64,000 bases of DNA. Source: Peredibacter sp045999315 (GTDB lineage: Bacteria; Bdellovibrionota; Bacteriovoracia; Bacteriovoracales; Bacteriovoracaceae). The position numbers and the translations under genes are program-made. This document shows, piece by piece, positions 42,296-50,594 of the stretch; positions within the stretch are counted from its first letter, which is position 1; each line of letters opens with the position of its first letter. The stretch lies in assembly GCF_045999315.1 (NCBI RefSeq), contig NZ_CP174607.1, positions 1,488,001 to 1,552,000 on the forward strand. Direction: 5' to 3'. The notes below the pieces were generated by a model. The model did not search any database. It was not told the DNA's origin and saw only the letters and a program-made list of their open reading frames with translations.

Positions 42296-43147
42296 ATGAA
42301 GTTTCTTGCTACGTTGACGTTACTTGCTGTTACTACTTCAGCTGCTCTAGCTGCTGACAGAGCAATCTATGACATTCAGTATTTACCAAATGCTGGAACG
42401 ACTTTTGGTTTCACAGATCTAAACTATACAACTGTGAAGCTGGAGTCTGATGCTGATACAGACATCTCTGGTTATACATTTTCACAAACTCTTGGTCATT
42501 CACTCTCAGATCGCTTTTCTTTGGCCGCAGAATTGAACTATGCAAATATCGAATCTGATCCAGAAGGTGACACTACAACTGATGAGACTGGTATTTCAGA
42601 TCTTACTCTTTCTGCAAAATACCGTCTTATTGATTCAGACCTTCGTCTTGATTTAATTGGTGGTGGAGTTGCAAGTCTTGGCGACTCAGATGTTGAATCC
42701 AATGGTGATTCTAACCATTTGCAAGGTGGTAACTCTCTTTTCTTAGGTGCTCAAGTTGGTAAGAAGTCAGAGGCTTTCCAATGGGCTGTTCTTGCTCAAG
42801 TTACACATAACTTCAAAGCAACTACAGATGTTGAAGGGTTCGGTGATGTTAAAGACGATGCTAATAATGAACTATTACTTCGTGGTGATATCCTGAATAA
42901 GCTTGGTGAAAAGTCTTATTTAAGATCTCACTTGGATATGCGATTCACAGAAGAGTTTGACGATAATGCTGATAACACAACAGCATCTACGACAACTTAT
43001 ACAATCGGTACCCAGTATCAGCATATTTGCTCATCTGATTTCATGGCGAAAGTTGGCGTTGATTATACAAAAGTAAATACGCTTTCTGGTCAAATTGATG
43101 ATCTTACTGGCTGGAACTTCACGATCGGTGCTAACTACCAGTTCTAA
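42296..43147 (+). CDS. Outer-membrane beta-barrel protein, paralogue 2
   Basis: A 283-residue tandem paralogue of 41317-42165, with a signal peptide (MKFLATLTLLAVTTSAALAA), matching blocks (YDIQYLPNAGTTFGFTDLNY, FSQTLGHSLSDRFSL, YRLIDSD, FQWAVLAQVTHNFKA, YQHICSSDFM) and C-terminal aromatic GANYQF. The mature protein is acidic with Asp- and Thr-rich loops. The near-equal lengths show recent duplication; function unknown. It ends upstream of the GC-rich palindrome and the rpoD terminator. Confidence 0.78.
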   Translation: MKFLATLTLLAVTTSAALAADRAIYDIQYLPNAGTTFGFTDLNYTTVKLESDADTDISGYTFSQTLGHSLSDRFSLAAELNYANIESDPEGDTTTDETGISDLTLSAKYRLIDSDLRLDLIGGGVASLGDSDVESNGDSNHLQGGNSLFLGAQVGKKSEAFQWAVLAQVTHNFKATTDVEGFGDVKDDANNELLLRGDILNKLGEKSYLRSHLDMRFTEEFDDNADNTTASTTTYTIGTQYQHICSSDFMAKVGVDYTKVNTLSGQIDDLTGWNFTIGANYQF

Positions 43148-43160
43148 TTTTTTTGCCAAC

Positions 43161-43207
43161 GCCGACTCCTTGGCATCGCCACGGGGCGCCCCGCTGCCAC
43201 CGTCGGC
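43161..43207. repeat. GC-rich nested palindrome
   Basis: Three concentric stems lie in 47 bp: GCCGAC (43161-43166) with GTCGGC (43202-43207), TGGCA (43171-43175) with TGCCA (43195-43199), and the self-complementary CGGGGC|GCCCCG (43182-43193). G+C is far above the window average. It sits between a barrel gene and rpoD, lacks a coding frame, and is not followed by a T-run. A REP-like mobile palindrome or a protein-binding site is possible. Confidence 0.6.
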
Positions 43208-43244
43208 ATACCGGTCTCGTTCGGTACGCTAACTTCCTGACCAT

Positions 43245-43273
43245 AAAAAAGGCCCTCTTTCGAGGGCCTTTCC
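43245..43273 (-). terminator. Intrinsic terminator of the dnaG-rpoD operon
   Basis: On the minus strand the stem GGCCCTC and GAGGGCC with a GAAA loop is followed by six T residues, immediately after the rpoD stop. On the plus strand the same stem is followed by TTTCC, so it may also help stop the barrel-protein transcript. Confidence 0.88.
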
Positions 43274-43274
43274 A

Positions 43275-45014
43275 TTAGTTATCCAAATAAGATTTAAGCA
43301 ATTTTGCTCTCGACGGGTGACGAAGCTTTCTAAGTGCTTTCGCCTCGATTTGACGAATACGTTCACGTGTAACGAAGAAGTCCTGACCAACCTCTTCAAG
43401 AGTGTGGTCTGATTTTTCACCGATACCGAAACGCATACGAAGAACTTTTTCTTCTCTTGGAGTAAGAGTAGAAAGAACCGAACGAGTCTGTTCAGAGAGA
43501 GTCACGCTCATCACAGCGTCAGCTGGAGAGATGATCTTCTTATCTTCAATAAAGTCACCAAGTGATGAATCTTCTTCTTCCCCGATTGGAGTTTCAAGAG
43601 AGATTGGCTCTTTCGAGATCTTGAACACTTTTTTAACTTTATCTACTGAAAGCTCCATCTTCTCAGCGATCTCTTCCGGAGTTGGTTCACGACCAAGCTC
43701 TTGGATAAGCTGACGAGAAGTACGAGCAAGCTTGTTGATTGTTTCGATCATGTGAACTGGGATACGGATCGTACGACCCTGATCCGCGATAGCACGTGTG
43801 ATCGCCTGACGAATCCACCAAGTAGCATAAGTTGAGAACTTATAACCACGACGGTACTCGAATTTATCAACCGCTTTCATTAGACCAATGTTTCCTTCCT
43901 GAATCAGATCCAGGAACTGAAGACCACGGTTTGTGTATTTCTTAGAGATTGAAACCACGAGACGAAGGTTGGCCTCAACAAGTTGAGACTTGGCTTTATC
44001 CGCTTTTTCTTCCCCTTGAACGATGATGTTGTACACCTGTTGGATATCTTCGAAGGCCATACCTGCGTCGATAGCAAGACGGCGTAGTTTACGAAGGATA
44101 TCTTCCTGAGTACGGATCATTTGTTCAATCTTCGCGTCTGTTGTGAAGAGGTTACGAGCAAGCTCGCGCTTGAACGCATCGTCTTCCATAAGACGGTCGT
44201 AAAGAACTTTATAGGCGTCATCGTTAGCAACTTCGAGGAACTTGTAGATACGCTCTTGTTGCTCATAAAGTTCACGGAACTGAAGGTAGTAAGATTTAAC
44301 CGGTTCAGTGAACGAGTTAATGATCTTACGGTTGAACGTTAGATCAACAAGCTCGTTACCGACCTTGTCCATGATCTTCTGTTCTTCTTTTTCCATCTTC
44401 TTCAGAGTACCGTCTTCGTTCACGATCTGAGTCAGAAGCTCTTTCACGTGTTCAACAACGGCGAAGATACGATCACGAGTTTCGTGAATCTCTTTCTCAG
44501 TTGATTCATCATCAAGACCACGAACGAGATCTTTTACGAATTCGTTCTGCTCTTCAGCTTGAACCACTTTGTTTTTAAGTTTAACGATCTCTTCCAGAGC
44601 GTGTTTCGACTTAAGACATGAAAGAACGATTTCTTTTTCACCTTCCTCGATTTCTTTGGCAATTTTTACTTCGCCTTCACGAGTAAGAAGGGCAACAGAA
44701 CCCATTTTCTTCAAGTATAGTTTAACAGGGTCGCTGGAAGACGCGCGAAGCTCGGCCTCTTCGTCAACTGATAGAGGATCTTCAGCAACTTCTGTGCTGG
44801 TTTTTTCAGCTTCCTCTTCATCAACTTCCGGTGTTTTCACCAGAATGCGGGCCTCTTCGATTTTGTCCATGATTTGGTCAAGTGAAGCAGGATCAACGAT
44901 GTTCGCTGGAATAGCGTCATTGATTTCTTCAGGAGTCAGATACGTCTGATCCTTACCTTTCATGACTAGACGAGAGAATTCCCGTGAGTTTAAAAATGCG
45001 ACAACTACTGACAT
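43275..45014 (-). CDS. rpoD: RNA polymerase primary sigma factor (sigma-70)
   Basis: A 579-residue housekeeping sigma factor. Region 1.2 is at DPVKLYLKKMGSVALLTREG, a non-conserved insert spans about 150-310, region 2 has SQLVEANLRLVVSISKKYTN, FLDLIQEGNIGLMKAVDKFE and YKFSTYATWWIRQAITRAIA, region 3 has RIPVHMIETINKL, and region 4 has LTPREEKVLRMRFGIGEKSD and VTRERIRQIEAKALRKLRHP. It begins 15 bp after dnaG with a GGAGA ribosome binding site, so it belongs to a macromolecular-synthesis operon and ends at a strong terminator. Confidence 0.97.
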   Translation of the reverse strand: MSVVVAFLNSREFSRLVMKGKDQTYLTPEEINDAIPANIVDPASLDQIMDKIEEARILVKTPEVDEEEAEKTSTEVAEDPLSVDEEAELRASSSDPVKLYLKKMGSVALLTREGEVKIAKEIEEGEKEIVLSCLKSKHALEEIVKLKNKVVQAEEQNEFVKDLVRGLDDESTEKEIHETRDRIFAVVEHVKELLTQIVNEDGTLKKMEKEEQKIMDKVGNELVDLTFNRKIINSFTEPVKSYYLQFRELYEQQERIYKFLEVANDDAYKVLYDRLMEDDAFKRELARNLFTTDAKIEQMIRTQEDILRKLRRLAIDAGMAFEDIQQVYNIIVQGEEKADKAKSQLVEANLRLVVSISKKYTNRGLQFLDLIQEGNIGLMKAVDKFEYRRGYKFSTYATWWIRQAITRAIADQGRTIRIPVHMIETINKLARTSRQLIQELGREPTPEEIAEKMELSVDKVKKVFKISKEPISLETPIGEEEDSSLGDFIEDKKIISPADAVMSVTLSEQTRSVLSTLTPREEKVLRMRFGIGEKSDHTLEEVGQDFFVTRERIRQIEAKALRKLRHPSRAKLLKSYLDN

Positions 45015-45029
45015 AGTATCTCCTAGAAC

Positions 45030-46904
45030 TTAGGGCACTGTATTTTTGAGATTCAAAATCTCTTTATCTACCTTTGAGATTTCGCTCAAAATAAGATCAA
45101 CTTCATTTTGCGTTTGCGAGGACTGCTGACGAACGACGAGCTCTTTGCGCTTTAACTTCAACTGGTCCATCCGTAGCATTAAGTGATAATCCTTCAACAT
45201 CCGCTGAATCACTTTCTCGTTATATTTATTTCCATAGTGGAAAAGAGCATCAGTTCCTATATCGACCATTTCTTTTGAATAGCCGCCGTACTGAAGTTCA
45301 TCTTGAACAATCGACACATATTCCGCATCGTCGATTTCCAAATAAATTTTAACGAGCCATTGAATTAGTTTTTTTACCTCAACATGCCCAATAGTGGCAA
45401 GAAATTCATCTGCATTTAAGTGCGTCAAGAACTCGGGATGACAGAGGATTTCTCGAATGAAGACCCTCTCGCTCTTGCTAGGAGGCAGGAGTACTTGACT
45501 TGCATTTTGAGTATGCAATTTTCGGGCCTCTTCCTCATTTTCTAAAAGAATTTCTTCGTTTTCTTGAATTTTCGGTCTTTCTATCGTCTGAGGAACCTTT
45601 TCTTTTTGGCGACTTAGAAATTCTTTGTAGCTCTCTAAAATCGTCGCAGAGTCCGATCTTAATCCTAGGCTTTTTGCCGCATTCACGATTCTTTCTGTGG
45701 CAGAAAGGTGTTCCTTCAAAGGCGATACCACTTCGAAAATGCGATGCAGGGTATTAAGTTTTAGATCGGTATTCTCCGGAATCGGCGTCGGCATGAGTTC
45801 CTGAATCAGGACGTCCAAATAGATAGGGGCCTTCTCGATACGCTCTAAAAGGGCCAGACGGCCTTCTTTTAAAAGAAATTCATCCGGGTCCTTACATGGA
45901 TCAAAGGTCAGATACTTTGGCAGAACATTTACGGCCAGGAAATCAGCATTAATTCGCATCATCGCTTTTTTACCGGCAGCATCTGAGTCCATGCCGAGGT
46001 AAACGTTTTTCGTCATGTTGGAGAGTAGGCGAACTGAATGCTCGGAAAGCGCAGTTCCCATGGTCCCCACCGTTTGGTGAAAGCCAAACTGATGCATCAT
46101 GATCACATCCATGTTTCCTTCAACAATGATGACCTGATCTGCCTGACGGATAGTATTCTTTCCGAAATAAAAACCAAAAAGAATAGAACCTTTATCAAAG
46201 GCAAACGACTCGCCCGAGTTAAGATACTTTGGATTTTGATCGGGGAGAACAGCACGTGAGCTGTATCCACGAATTTGCCCAGAGTGATCATGAATCGGAA
46301 ACATCACGCGATCACGGTAGAAATCGTAATGGCTGTTTCTGTTTTCGTTATAACGAATGATTCCAATTTCCTTCGAGACTGAACGGGCGAAATCACCATC
46401 CGCACCTGGAATGGAATCTAGATATGAAAAGAGGGCATTGTTCCCAGGGGCGTAACCAATCTGCCACTTCTCAACTGTCTCTGGATCAAGCTTACGCTTG
46501 GCCAGGAACTCCGTATAAGGTGGAGGATTTTGAGTGGCCACTTTTTTATATAATTTAACCGAAGCATTCAGAACTCTGAATGCCATTTCAATTTTTGGAT
46601 TCTTCTTTTTTTCTTTCTGCTCTTCGAATGGAAGACCCAGAATGCCCGCGATCTCACGAAGAGCATCCACGAACTCAATGCGTTTAAATTCTTTAACGAA
46701 CGTAATCGCATCTCCGCCGGCGCCACATACAAAGCACTTGTACATGCCCTTAGTGTCGTTCACCTTGAGAGAAGGTTTTGTATCAGGATGGAAAGGACAA
46801 ATCCCTTCTAAATTGGCACCACGTTTGTTCAAGGACATATAGTGCGACAGCACCATTGAAACTGGCGATTCTTTGATCCGGTCTTTCAACTCTTCAAAGG
46901 CCAC
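45030..46904 (-). CDS. dnaG: DNA primase
   Basis: A 624-residue primase that makes RNA primers for replication. The zinc-binding domain is CPFHPDTKPSLKVNDTKGMY with KCFVCGAGGDAI, the basic core includes IIRYNENRNSHYDFYRDRVM and GYSSRAVLPDQNPKYLNSGE, and TOPRIM is VIIVEGNMDVIMMHQFG plus YLGMDSDAAGKKAMMR. The C-terminal ~200 residues are the DnaB-interaction region, poorly conserved. The start codon is GTG at 46904, and its AAGGA ribosome binding site overlaps the trmB stop. Confidence 0.96.
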   Translation of the reverse strand: MAFEELKDRIKESPVSMVLSHYMSLNKRGANLEGICPFHPDTKPSLKVNDTKGMYKCFVCGAGGDAITFVKEFKRIEFVDALREIAGILGLPFEEQKEKKKNPKIEMAFRVLNASVKLYKKVATQNPPPYTEFLAKRKLDPETVEKWQIGYAPGNNALFSYLDSIPGADGDFARSVSKEIGIIRYNENRNSHYDFYRDRVMFPIHDHSGQIRGYSSRAVLPDQNPKYLNSGESFAFDKGSILFGFYFGKNTIRQADQVIIVEGNMDVIMMHQFGFHQTVGTMGTALSEHSVRLLSNMTKNVYLGMDSDAAGKKAMMRINADFLAVNVLPKYLTFDPCKDPDEFLLKEGRLALLERIEKAPIYLDVLIQELMPTPIPENTDLKLNTLHRIFEVVSPLKEHLSATERIVNAAKSLGLRSDSATILESYKEFLSRQKEKVPQTIERPKIQENEEILLENEEEARKLHTQNASQVLLPPSKSERVFIREILCHPEFLTHLNADEFLATIGHVEVKKLIQWLVKIYLEIDDAEYVSIVQDELQYGGYSKEMVDIGTDALFHYGNKYNEKVIQRMLKDYHLMLRMDQLKLKRKELVVRQQSSQTQNEVDLILSEISKVDKEILNLKNTVP

Positions 46905-46912
46905 GGCTATCC

Positions 46913-47629
46913 TTAGATCTTGCGTAGTACGATCGATTTAATCAATGTTCCCTGAGATAGGAATATCTTTTCAAACTTCGTCGTGAATTGCGACAAGAAA
47001 TGTTCTGGATATTCATTGCGCAGGTCACGAGATTGAAGAAGAACCTCAAAACGAGTTTCATCTTTAAGATGCTCAAGCATCCATTCAAAATAGCCATCGT
47101 GATCTGTTTTCACGAATAGGGTACCACCGGGCTTAAGCACCTTGTGGCAGGCATTGAGAAATGGTTTTTGAAACAGACGCTTCTTGTGATGACGAGTCTT
47201 AGGCCATGGGTCAGGGAAGAAGTAGAAAACAGATTGTACTTCGTTCTCCTGGAACATGAACTCGAGACGCTCGCCGCGAGCACGAAGATAGCGAAAGTTT
47301 TTGTGTTCAAGTTTATCAAGTTTCTTCGCAACACTAAAGCTGCGCTTGAAACGATGATCAAGACCGATGAAATTCACGTCCGGATATTTCTGACAATATT
47401 CCATCATGAATTCGCCGTATCCTGTCCCGATCTCAACTTCGATAGGTTTTTCGTTCTTGAACAGCTGGCCCCACTTACCAACATTGCTTTCAGCTTCTTC
47501 GTCACGAAGAACGAAAGAATCAAAGACCTCGAGCTTGTCGTGGTAAGGGTTATCGTGGGTGTACTTAAAATCAGAACGATAAGCGAAGTTATCTTCTAAG
47601 GTTTTTCTGGCAGGTTTTTCAATTGTCAT
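46913..47629 (-). CDS. trmB: tRNA (guanine-N7-)-methyltransferase
   Basis: Methylates G46 of tRNAs with SAM. Signatures are VEIGTGYGEFMMEYCQKYPD, FIGLDHRFKRSFSVAKKL, the family-diagnostic FYFFPDPWPKTRHHKKRLFQ, and FVKTDHDGYFEWML. The frame extends to a GTG at 47653, but that adds MFFCYFPS of low plausibility; the ATG at 47629 gives a 238-residue protein. It is the first gene of the trmB-dnaG-rpoD unit, with the flagellin terminator just upstream. Confidence 0.94.
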   Translation of the reverse strand: MTIEKPARKTLEDNFAYRSDFKYTHDNPYHDKLEVFDSFVLRDEEAESNVGKWGQLFKNEKPIEVEIGTGYGEFMMEYCQKYPDVNFIGLDHRFKRSFSVAKKLDKLEHKNFRYLRARGERLEFMFQENEVQSVFYFFPDPWPKTRHHKKRLFQKPFLNACHKVLKPGGTLFVKTDHDGYFEWMLEHLKDETRFEVLLQSRDLRNEYPEHFLSQFTTKFEKIFLSQGTLIKSIVLRKI

Positions 47630-47665
47630 AGAGGGGAAATAGCAAAAAAACACGTTGCAGTAAAT

Positions 47666-47693
47666 AAAAAAGCCCTTCCGGTTAAGGAAGGGC
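47666..47693 (-). terminator. Intrinsic terminator after flagellin
   Basis: Read on the minus strand: GCCCTTCC, loop TTAACC, GGAAGGGC, then TTTTTT. It lies 25 bp past the flagellin stop and separates flagellin from trmB-dnaG-rpoD. Confidence 0.9.
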
Positions 47694-47717
47694 CTTGTCT
47701 TTTCAGATTCTAACGTC

Positions 47718-48551
47718 TTAGCCGATCAATTTAAGAGCACTTTGACCATTCATGTTGGCCTGAGCGAGTACCGAAGTACCGGCCGAGCCGATGATCGAGT
47801 TACGGGCCTGCTTAGCAGTTTCCTCAGCATAGTCCACATCGCGAATACGGCTGTTAGCAGCACTCATATTCTCAGTGTAGGTCTGCAAGTTATTCGAAGT
47901 CGATGTCAGACGGTTTTGAAGGGCACCAAGTACCGCTCTTTGACCCGACACCTTCTCGATAGCAGCATCAATAGATGCAAGACTATCTTGAGCGCCTTCT
48001 TTACTGTTCACAGAAAGTGAGCTTACACCCAGAGCTTCGACACCAGAGTTAAGTTGGCCTGGATCGAAACCAATTCTGTCTTTAAACTCATCTGCACCTG
48101 TACCAACCTGGAATTCTTGTTTTTCACCTTCACCATTCAGCAGTGTTTTACCGTTGAATTGTGTCACCTGAGAAATACGTTCCATCTCAGATTTTAGTTG
48201 TTGATATTCCAGATCCGTCATACCTCTTTCTACATCACCTACCGTATCAGAAGAAGATTGGATCGCAAGCTCTCTCATACGTGTCAAAATGTTTGATGTT
48301 TCATTCAGACCACCTTCCGCTGTTTGTACCATTGAGATACCATCGTTAGCGTTACGGTTAGCTTGTTGAGCTGAACGAATCTCTGTTTTTAATTTCTCAG
48401 AGATCGCCAAACCCGCAGCATCGTCTGCTGATTTTGTGATTCGGTTACCTGAAGAAAGTTTTGCGAAACTTTCTTGTGTCTCACGATTCACTTTACCAAC
48501 TGAGTTCTGCGCCTGAAGTGAAGCAACGTTTGTGTTAATTCTGAAACCCAT
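47718..48551 (-). CDS. fliC: Flagellin
   Basis: A 277-residue flagellin with both conserved helical ends. The N-terminus is MGFRINTNVASLQAQNSVGK and LSSGNRITKSADDAAGLAIS, then NDGISMVQTAEGGLNETSNI; the C-terminus has RIRDVDYAEETAKQARNSII and QANMNGQSALKLIG. The central variable domain is short, as in sheathed or minimal flagellins. Its ribosome binding site is GGAGGATAG and a long structured leader precedes it. A strong terminator follows. Confidence 0.96.
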   Translation of the reverse strand: MGFRINTNVASLQAQNSVGKVNRETQESFAKLSSGNRITKSADDAAGLAISEKLKTEIRSAQQANRNANDGISMVQTAEGGLNETSNILTRMRELAIQSSSDTVGDVERGMTDLEYQQLKSEMERISQVTQFNGKTLLNGEGEKQEFQVGTGADEFKDRIGFDPGQLNSGVEALGVSSLSVNSKEGAQDSLASIDAAIEKVSGQRAVLGALQNRLTSTSNNLQTYTENMSAANSRIRDVDYAEETAKQARNSIIGSAGTSVLAQANMNGQSALKLIG

Positions 48552-48909
48552 AGACTATCCTCCGGTTAAAATCATTACCAACCTCCAAGTCAGATGATGG
48601 ATTTGTTCGTGTCCATCATTGAGCAACCTTGCTCTGTTTTTATTTTTAGGCCGCATCACCATGATGTTGCCGTTGTTGACCAAGCATTTCGGTGCGTTTT
48701 TGATGAAACATGAGGAATATTTTGCCTAAAAAGTAAGAAAAAAAATGGAGAGTAATATGGTTAGATATTTCTAAGTTAGCGACAAAATAAGAGCGCTTGA
48801 CCTGCTGAGTCAGGTAATTAATAAGTTTTATTTTCAGTCAGCTTTCTCGACGTGCCATTTTAATTTAGGTAAAATTCCGAAAAAAATTCTTCTTCAAAGA
48901 GAGAGTGAA
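48552..48909. promoter_or_regulatory. Flagellin leader/promoter region with two hairpins, divergent from an aminotransferase
   Basis: This 358 bp gap holds no convincing ORF. Within the flagellin 5' leader lie two adjacent perfect hairpins: ATGATGGA (48594-48601) with TCCATCAT (48612-48619), and GAGCA (48621-48625) with TGCTC (48630-48634). On the plus strand the second is followed by TGTTTTTATTTTT and would work as a terminator in that direction. The flagellin promoter should lie beyond 48650; no sigma-28 motif matched convincingly. The rightward gene has AGAGAGAG before its ATG. Confidence 0.5.
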
Positions 48910-50022
48910 ATGAAAGTTCCTTTTATTGATATCCTTCGTTACGAAAACAACTTCCTTGCAACTGTATCTGAAAAGGCCGCTGAGCTTTTAAAGAACGGTC
49001 ACTTCGTAGGTGGTCCAGTTGTTGGTCAATTCGAATCGGCCATCAAAGATTATACAAAAACAGCATATGCTCTTGGTTGTGCTAACGGTACAGACGCTAT
49101 TCAACTTGCTCTTAGAGCAGCTGGTGTAGAGAAGAACGATAGAGTACTTCTTCCAGATATGACTTTCTGGGCGACATTCGAAGCAATCGTAAACGTTGGT
49201 GCAGTTCCATACACAATCGACGTATCTCGCGAAACTCTTCACCTGACTCTTGCTTCAGTGAAAGAGGGTGTAGAGAAGTTCAATCCGAAGGCGATCCTTA
49301 TGGTTCACCTTTACGGATGGGCATGTCCTGAAACACTTGAGATTCGTGAATACTGTAAATCAAAAAATGTAATCCTGGTTGAAGACTGTGCTCAGGCCAT
49401 TGGTGTAAAAATCAAAGGTGAGTCTCTTCTAACAAACGCAGTTGTTTCTACAACAAGCTTTTATCCTGCAAAAGTTCTTGGAGCGAGTGGGGACGCTGGT
49501 GGTGTATTCACAACTGATGAGAAAGTTGCAACCGCTACTAAGATTCTTCTTAACCACGGTCGTACTGGTCACTATGATCACGGAATGATTGGTTGGAACT
49601 CTCGTCTTGGTGCTTATGAAGCGATGTTCATGGTTGAGTCTCTAAAACACCTTGATGCTCGTCTTGATAGCCGTCGTCATGTGGTAGAAGAGTACCGTAA
49701 GAAAATTAAAAACCCGGCACTTAAAATGATGGCACCATCAAAAGACGTTTGGGAAAACGGATACCTTTCAGTTGCTCTAATGACTCCTGAAACTCGTCCA
49801 GCGTTCACTGAATATCTAAAGGCAAATGATATTGGTTTCGGGACTGTGTATCCGGGAGCAATGAGCGTTCAACCGGGAGCTGCTGCTCATATCGGTGGAA
49901 AAATCTCTCACGGTCATGCTGAGTGGATTTCAAAATCAGTGATCAACCTTCCATGTTTCGCCTATATGAAACAAGAAGAGATTGATTACGTGATTGAGAA
50001 GGTGAATGCGTTTAAGGCCTAG
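48910..50022 (+). CDS. DegT/DnrJ/EryC1-type sugar aminotransferase
   Basis: A 370-residue PLP aminotransferase with catalytic Lys188 in TTSFYPAKVLGASGDAGGV, Asp159 in ILVEDCAQAIG, and ALGCANGTDAIQLALRAAG as the phosphate-binding loop. It is only a distant paralogue of fdtB at the start of the window. It stands alone away from the O-antigen locus, next to flagellin; it might serve flagellin glycan or LPS sugar synthesis, but this is inference from location. It ends in a strong terminator located inside the opposing small gene. Confidence 0.9.
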   Translation: MKVPFIDILRYENNFLATVSEKAAELLKNGHFVGGPVVGQFESAIKDYTKTAYALGCANGTDAIQLALRAAGVEKNDRVLLPDMTFWATFEAIVNVGAVPYTIDVSRETLHLTLASVKEGVEKFNPKAILMVHLYGWACPETLEIREYCKSKNVILVEDCAQAIGVKIKGESLLTNAVVSTTSFYPAKVLGASGDAGGVFTTDEKVATATKILLNHGRTGHYDHGMIGWNSRLGAYEAMFMVESLKHLDARLDSRRHVVEEYRKKIKNPALKMMAPSKDVWENGYLSVALMTPETRPAFTEYLKANDIGFGTVYPGAMSVQPGAAAHIGGKISHGHAEWISKSVINLPCFAYMKQEEIDYVIEKVNAFKA

Positions 50023-50206
50023 TCTTTTTCAGCCACTGCTCAATTACGAGCGCGGCCTTCTTGGCCAAATTAGGATCCCTCTGAATCATATCGTTGAGTC
50101 GTTTTTGAAGCGACTCAACGATTTTTTTTTCATGGAGGTTCTTGTCGTCTGCGCCTACCTGATAAAGCTTCGCATAGTCAGAAGGCCTTAATTTCGGTGC
50201 GGCCAT
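50012..50206 (-). CDS. Small conserved-looking protein of unknown function (64 aa)
   Basis: A lysine-rich helical protein (MAAPKLRPSDYAKLYQVGAD at the start; ESLQKRLNDMIQRDP; VIEQWLKK near the end). It starts 14 bp after the upstream small gene stops, with AAGAAG before the ATG, and overlaps the aminotransferase stop by 11 bp. Its lysine and glutamate codons coincide with the plus-strand terminator, yet the frame stays open, supporting a real gene. No family recognised. Confidence 0.6.
   Translation of the reverse strand: MAAPKLRPSDYAKLYQVGADDKNLHEKKIVESLQKRLNDMIQRDPNLAKKAALVIEQWLKKTRP
50092..50130 (+). terminator. Strong intrinsic terminator inside an opposing gene
   Basis: CGTTGAGTCG (50092-50101), loop TTTTTGAAG, CGACTCAACG (50111-50120), then A and nine T. 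A perfect 10 bp stem and a long U-tract make this a textbook terminator for the aminotransferase, 70 bp after its stop. The same bases encode part of the 64-residue protein on the minus strand. Confidence 0.9.
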
Positions 50207-50220
50207 AACGAATCTTCTTA

Positions 50221-50460
50221 TTAGGCCACAGCTTCTGGAGCGCGACGCTTGTGGGAAGCAACTTTTGTAAGATGCTCTTCGATAATTTCGTAAAGTTCAA
50301 GTTTAGTAGATTTAGGGTCCATGCCTTCTGGCATTACAGAGTACACAACTTCATTGTTTACTTCAGAGAAGATAAACCAAGTGTTACCGATCTTTTGGAA
50401 AAGAACGTCTTTCACGTTGTTTTTTACTGTGTTTGATTTTTTAGCAGTTGATGTAGTCAT
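50221..50460 (-). CDS. Small protein of unknown function (79 aa)
   Basis: The preferred start ATG at 50460 has GGAGGG five bases upstream; an in-frame ATG at 50508 lacks a ribosome binding site. The protein starts MTTSTAKKSNTVKNNVKDVL and has FQKIGNTWFIFSEVNNEVVY, an alternating beta pattern, then a helical basic tail with ASHKRRAPEAVA. It could be a small DNA- or RNA-associated or type-III-like chaperone, but no family is recognised. It probably shares a transcript with 50012-50206. Confidence 0.65.
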   Translation of the reverse strand: MTTSTAKKSNTVKNNVKDVLFQKIGNTWFIFSEVNNEVVYSVMPEGMDPKSTKLELYEIIEEHLTKVASHKRRAPEAVA

Positions 50461-50594
50461 GTTACCCTCCATGGTTTCGACTAGCGAACTCACATCCTGT
50501 AAGTTCATTTGATCAACTCTTCGGTAGGGGCTGTTTAAACTTTAGGCATTATGAAAAAAATATGAAAAATTTTTTTGCACAATTCCCGAGCTAA

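Noticed and set aside
43402..44949. Several 70-130-codon frames antisense to rpoD
   Set aside because: All are shadows of a conserved gene, Ser/Arg-rich from antisense of Glu/Lys codons, and lack start signals.
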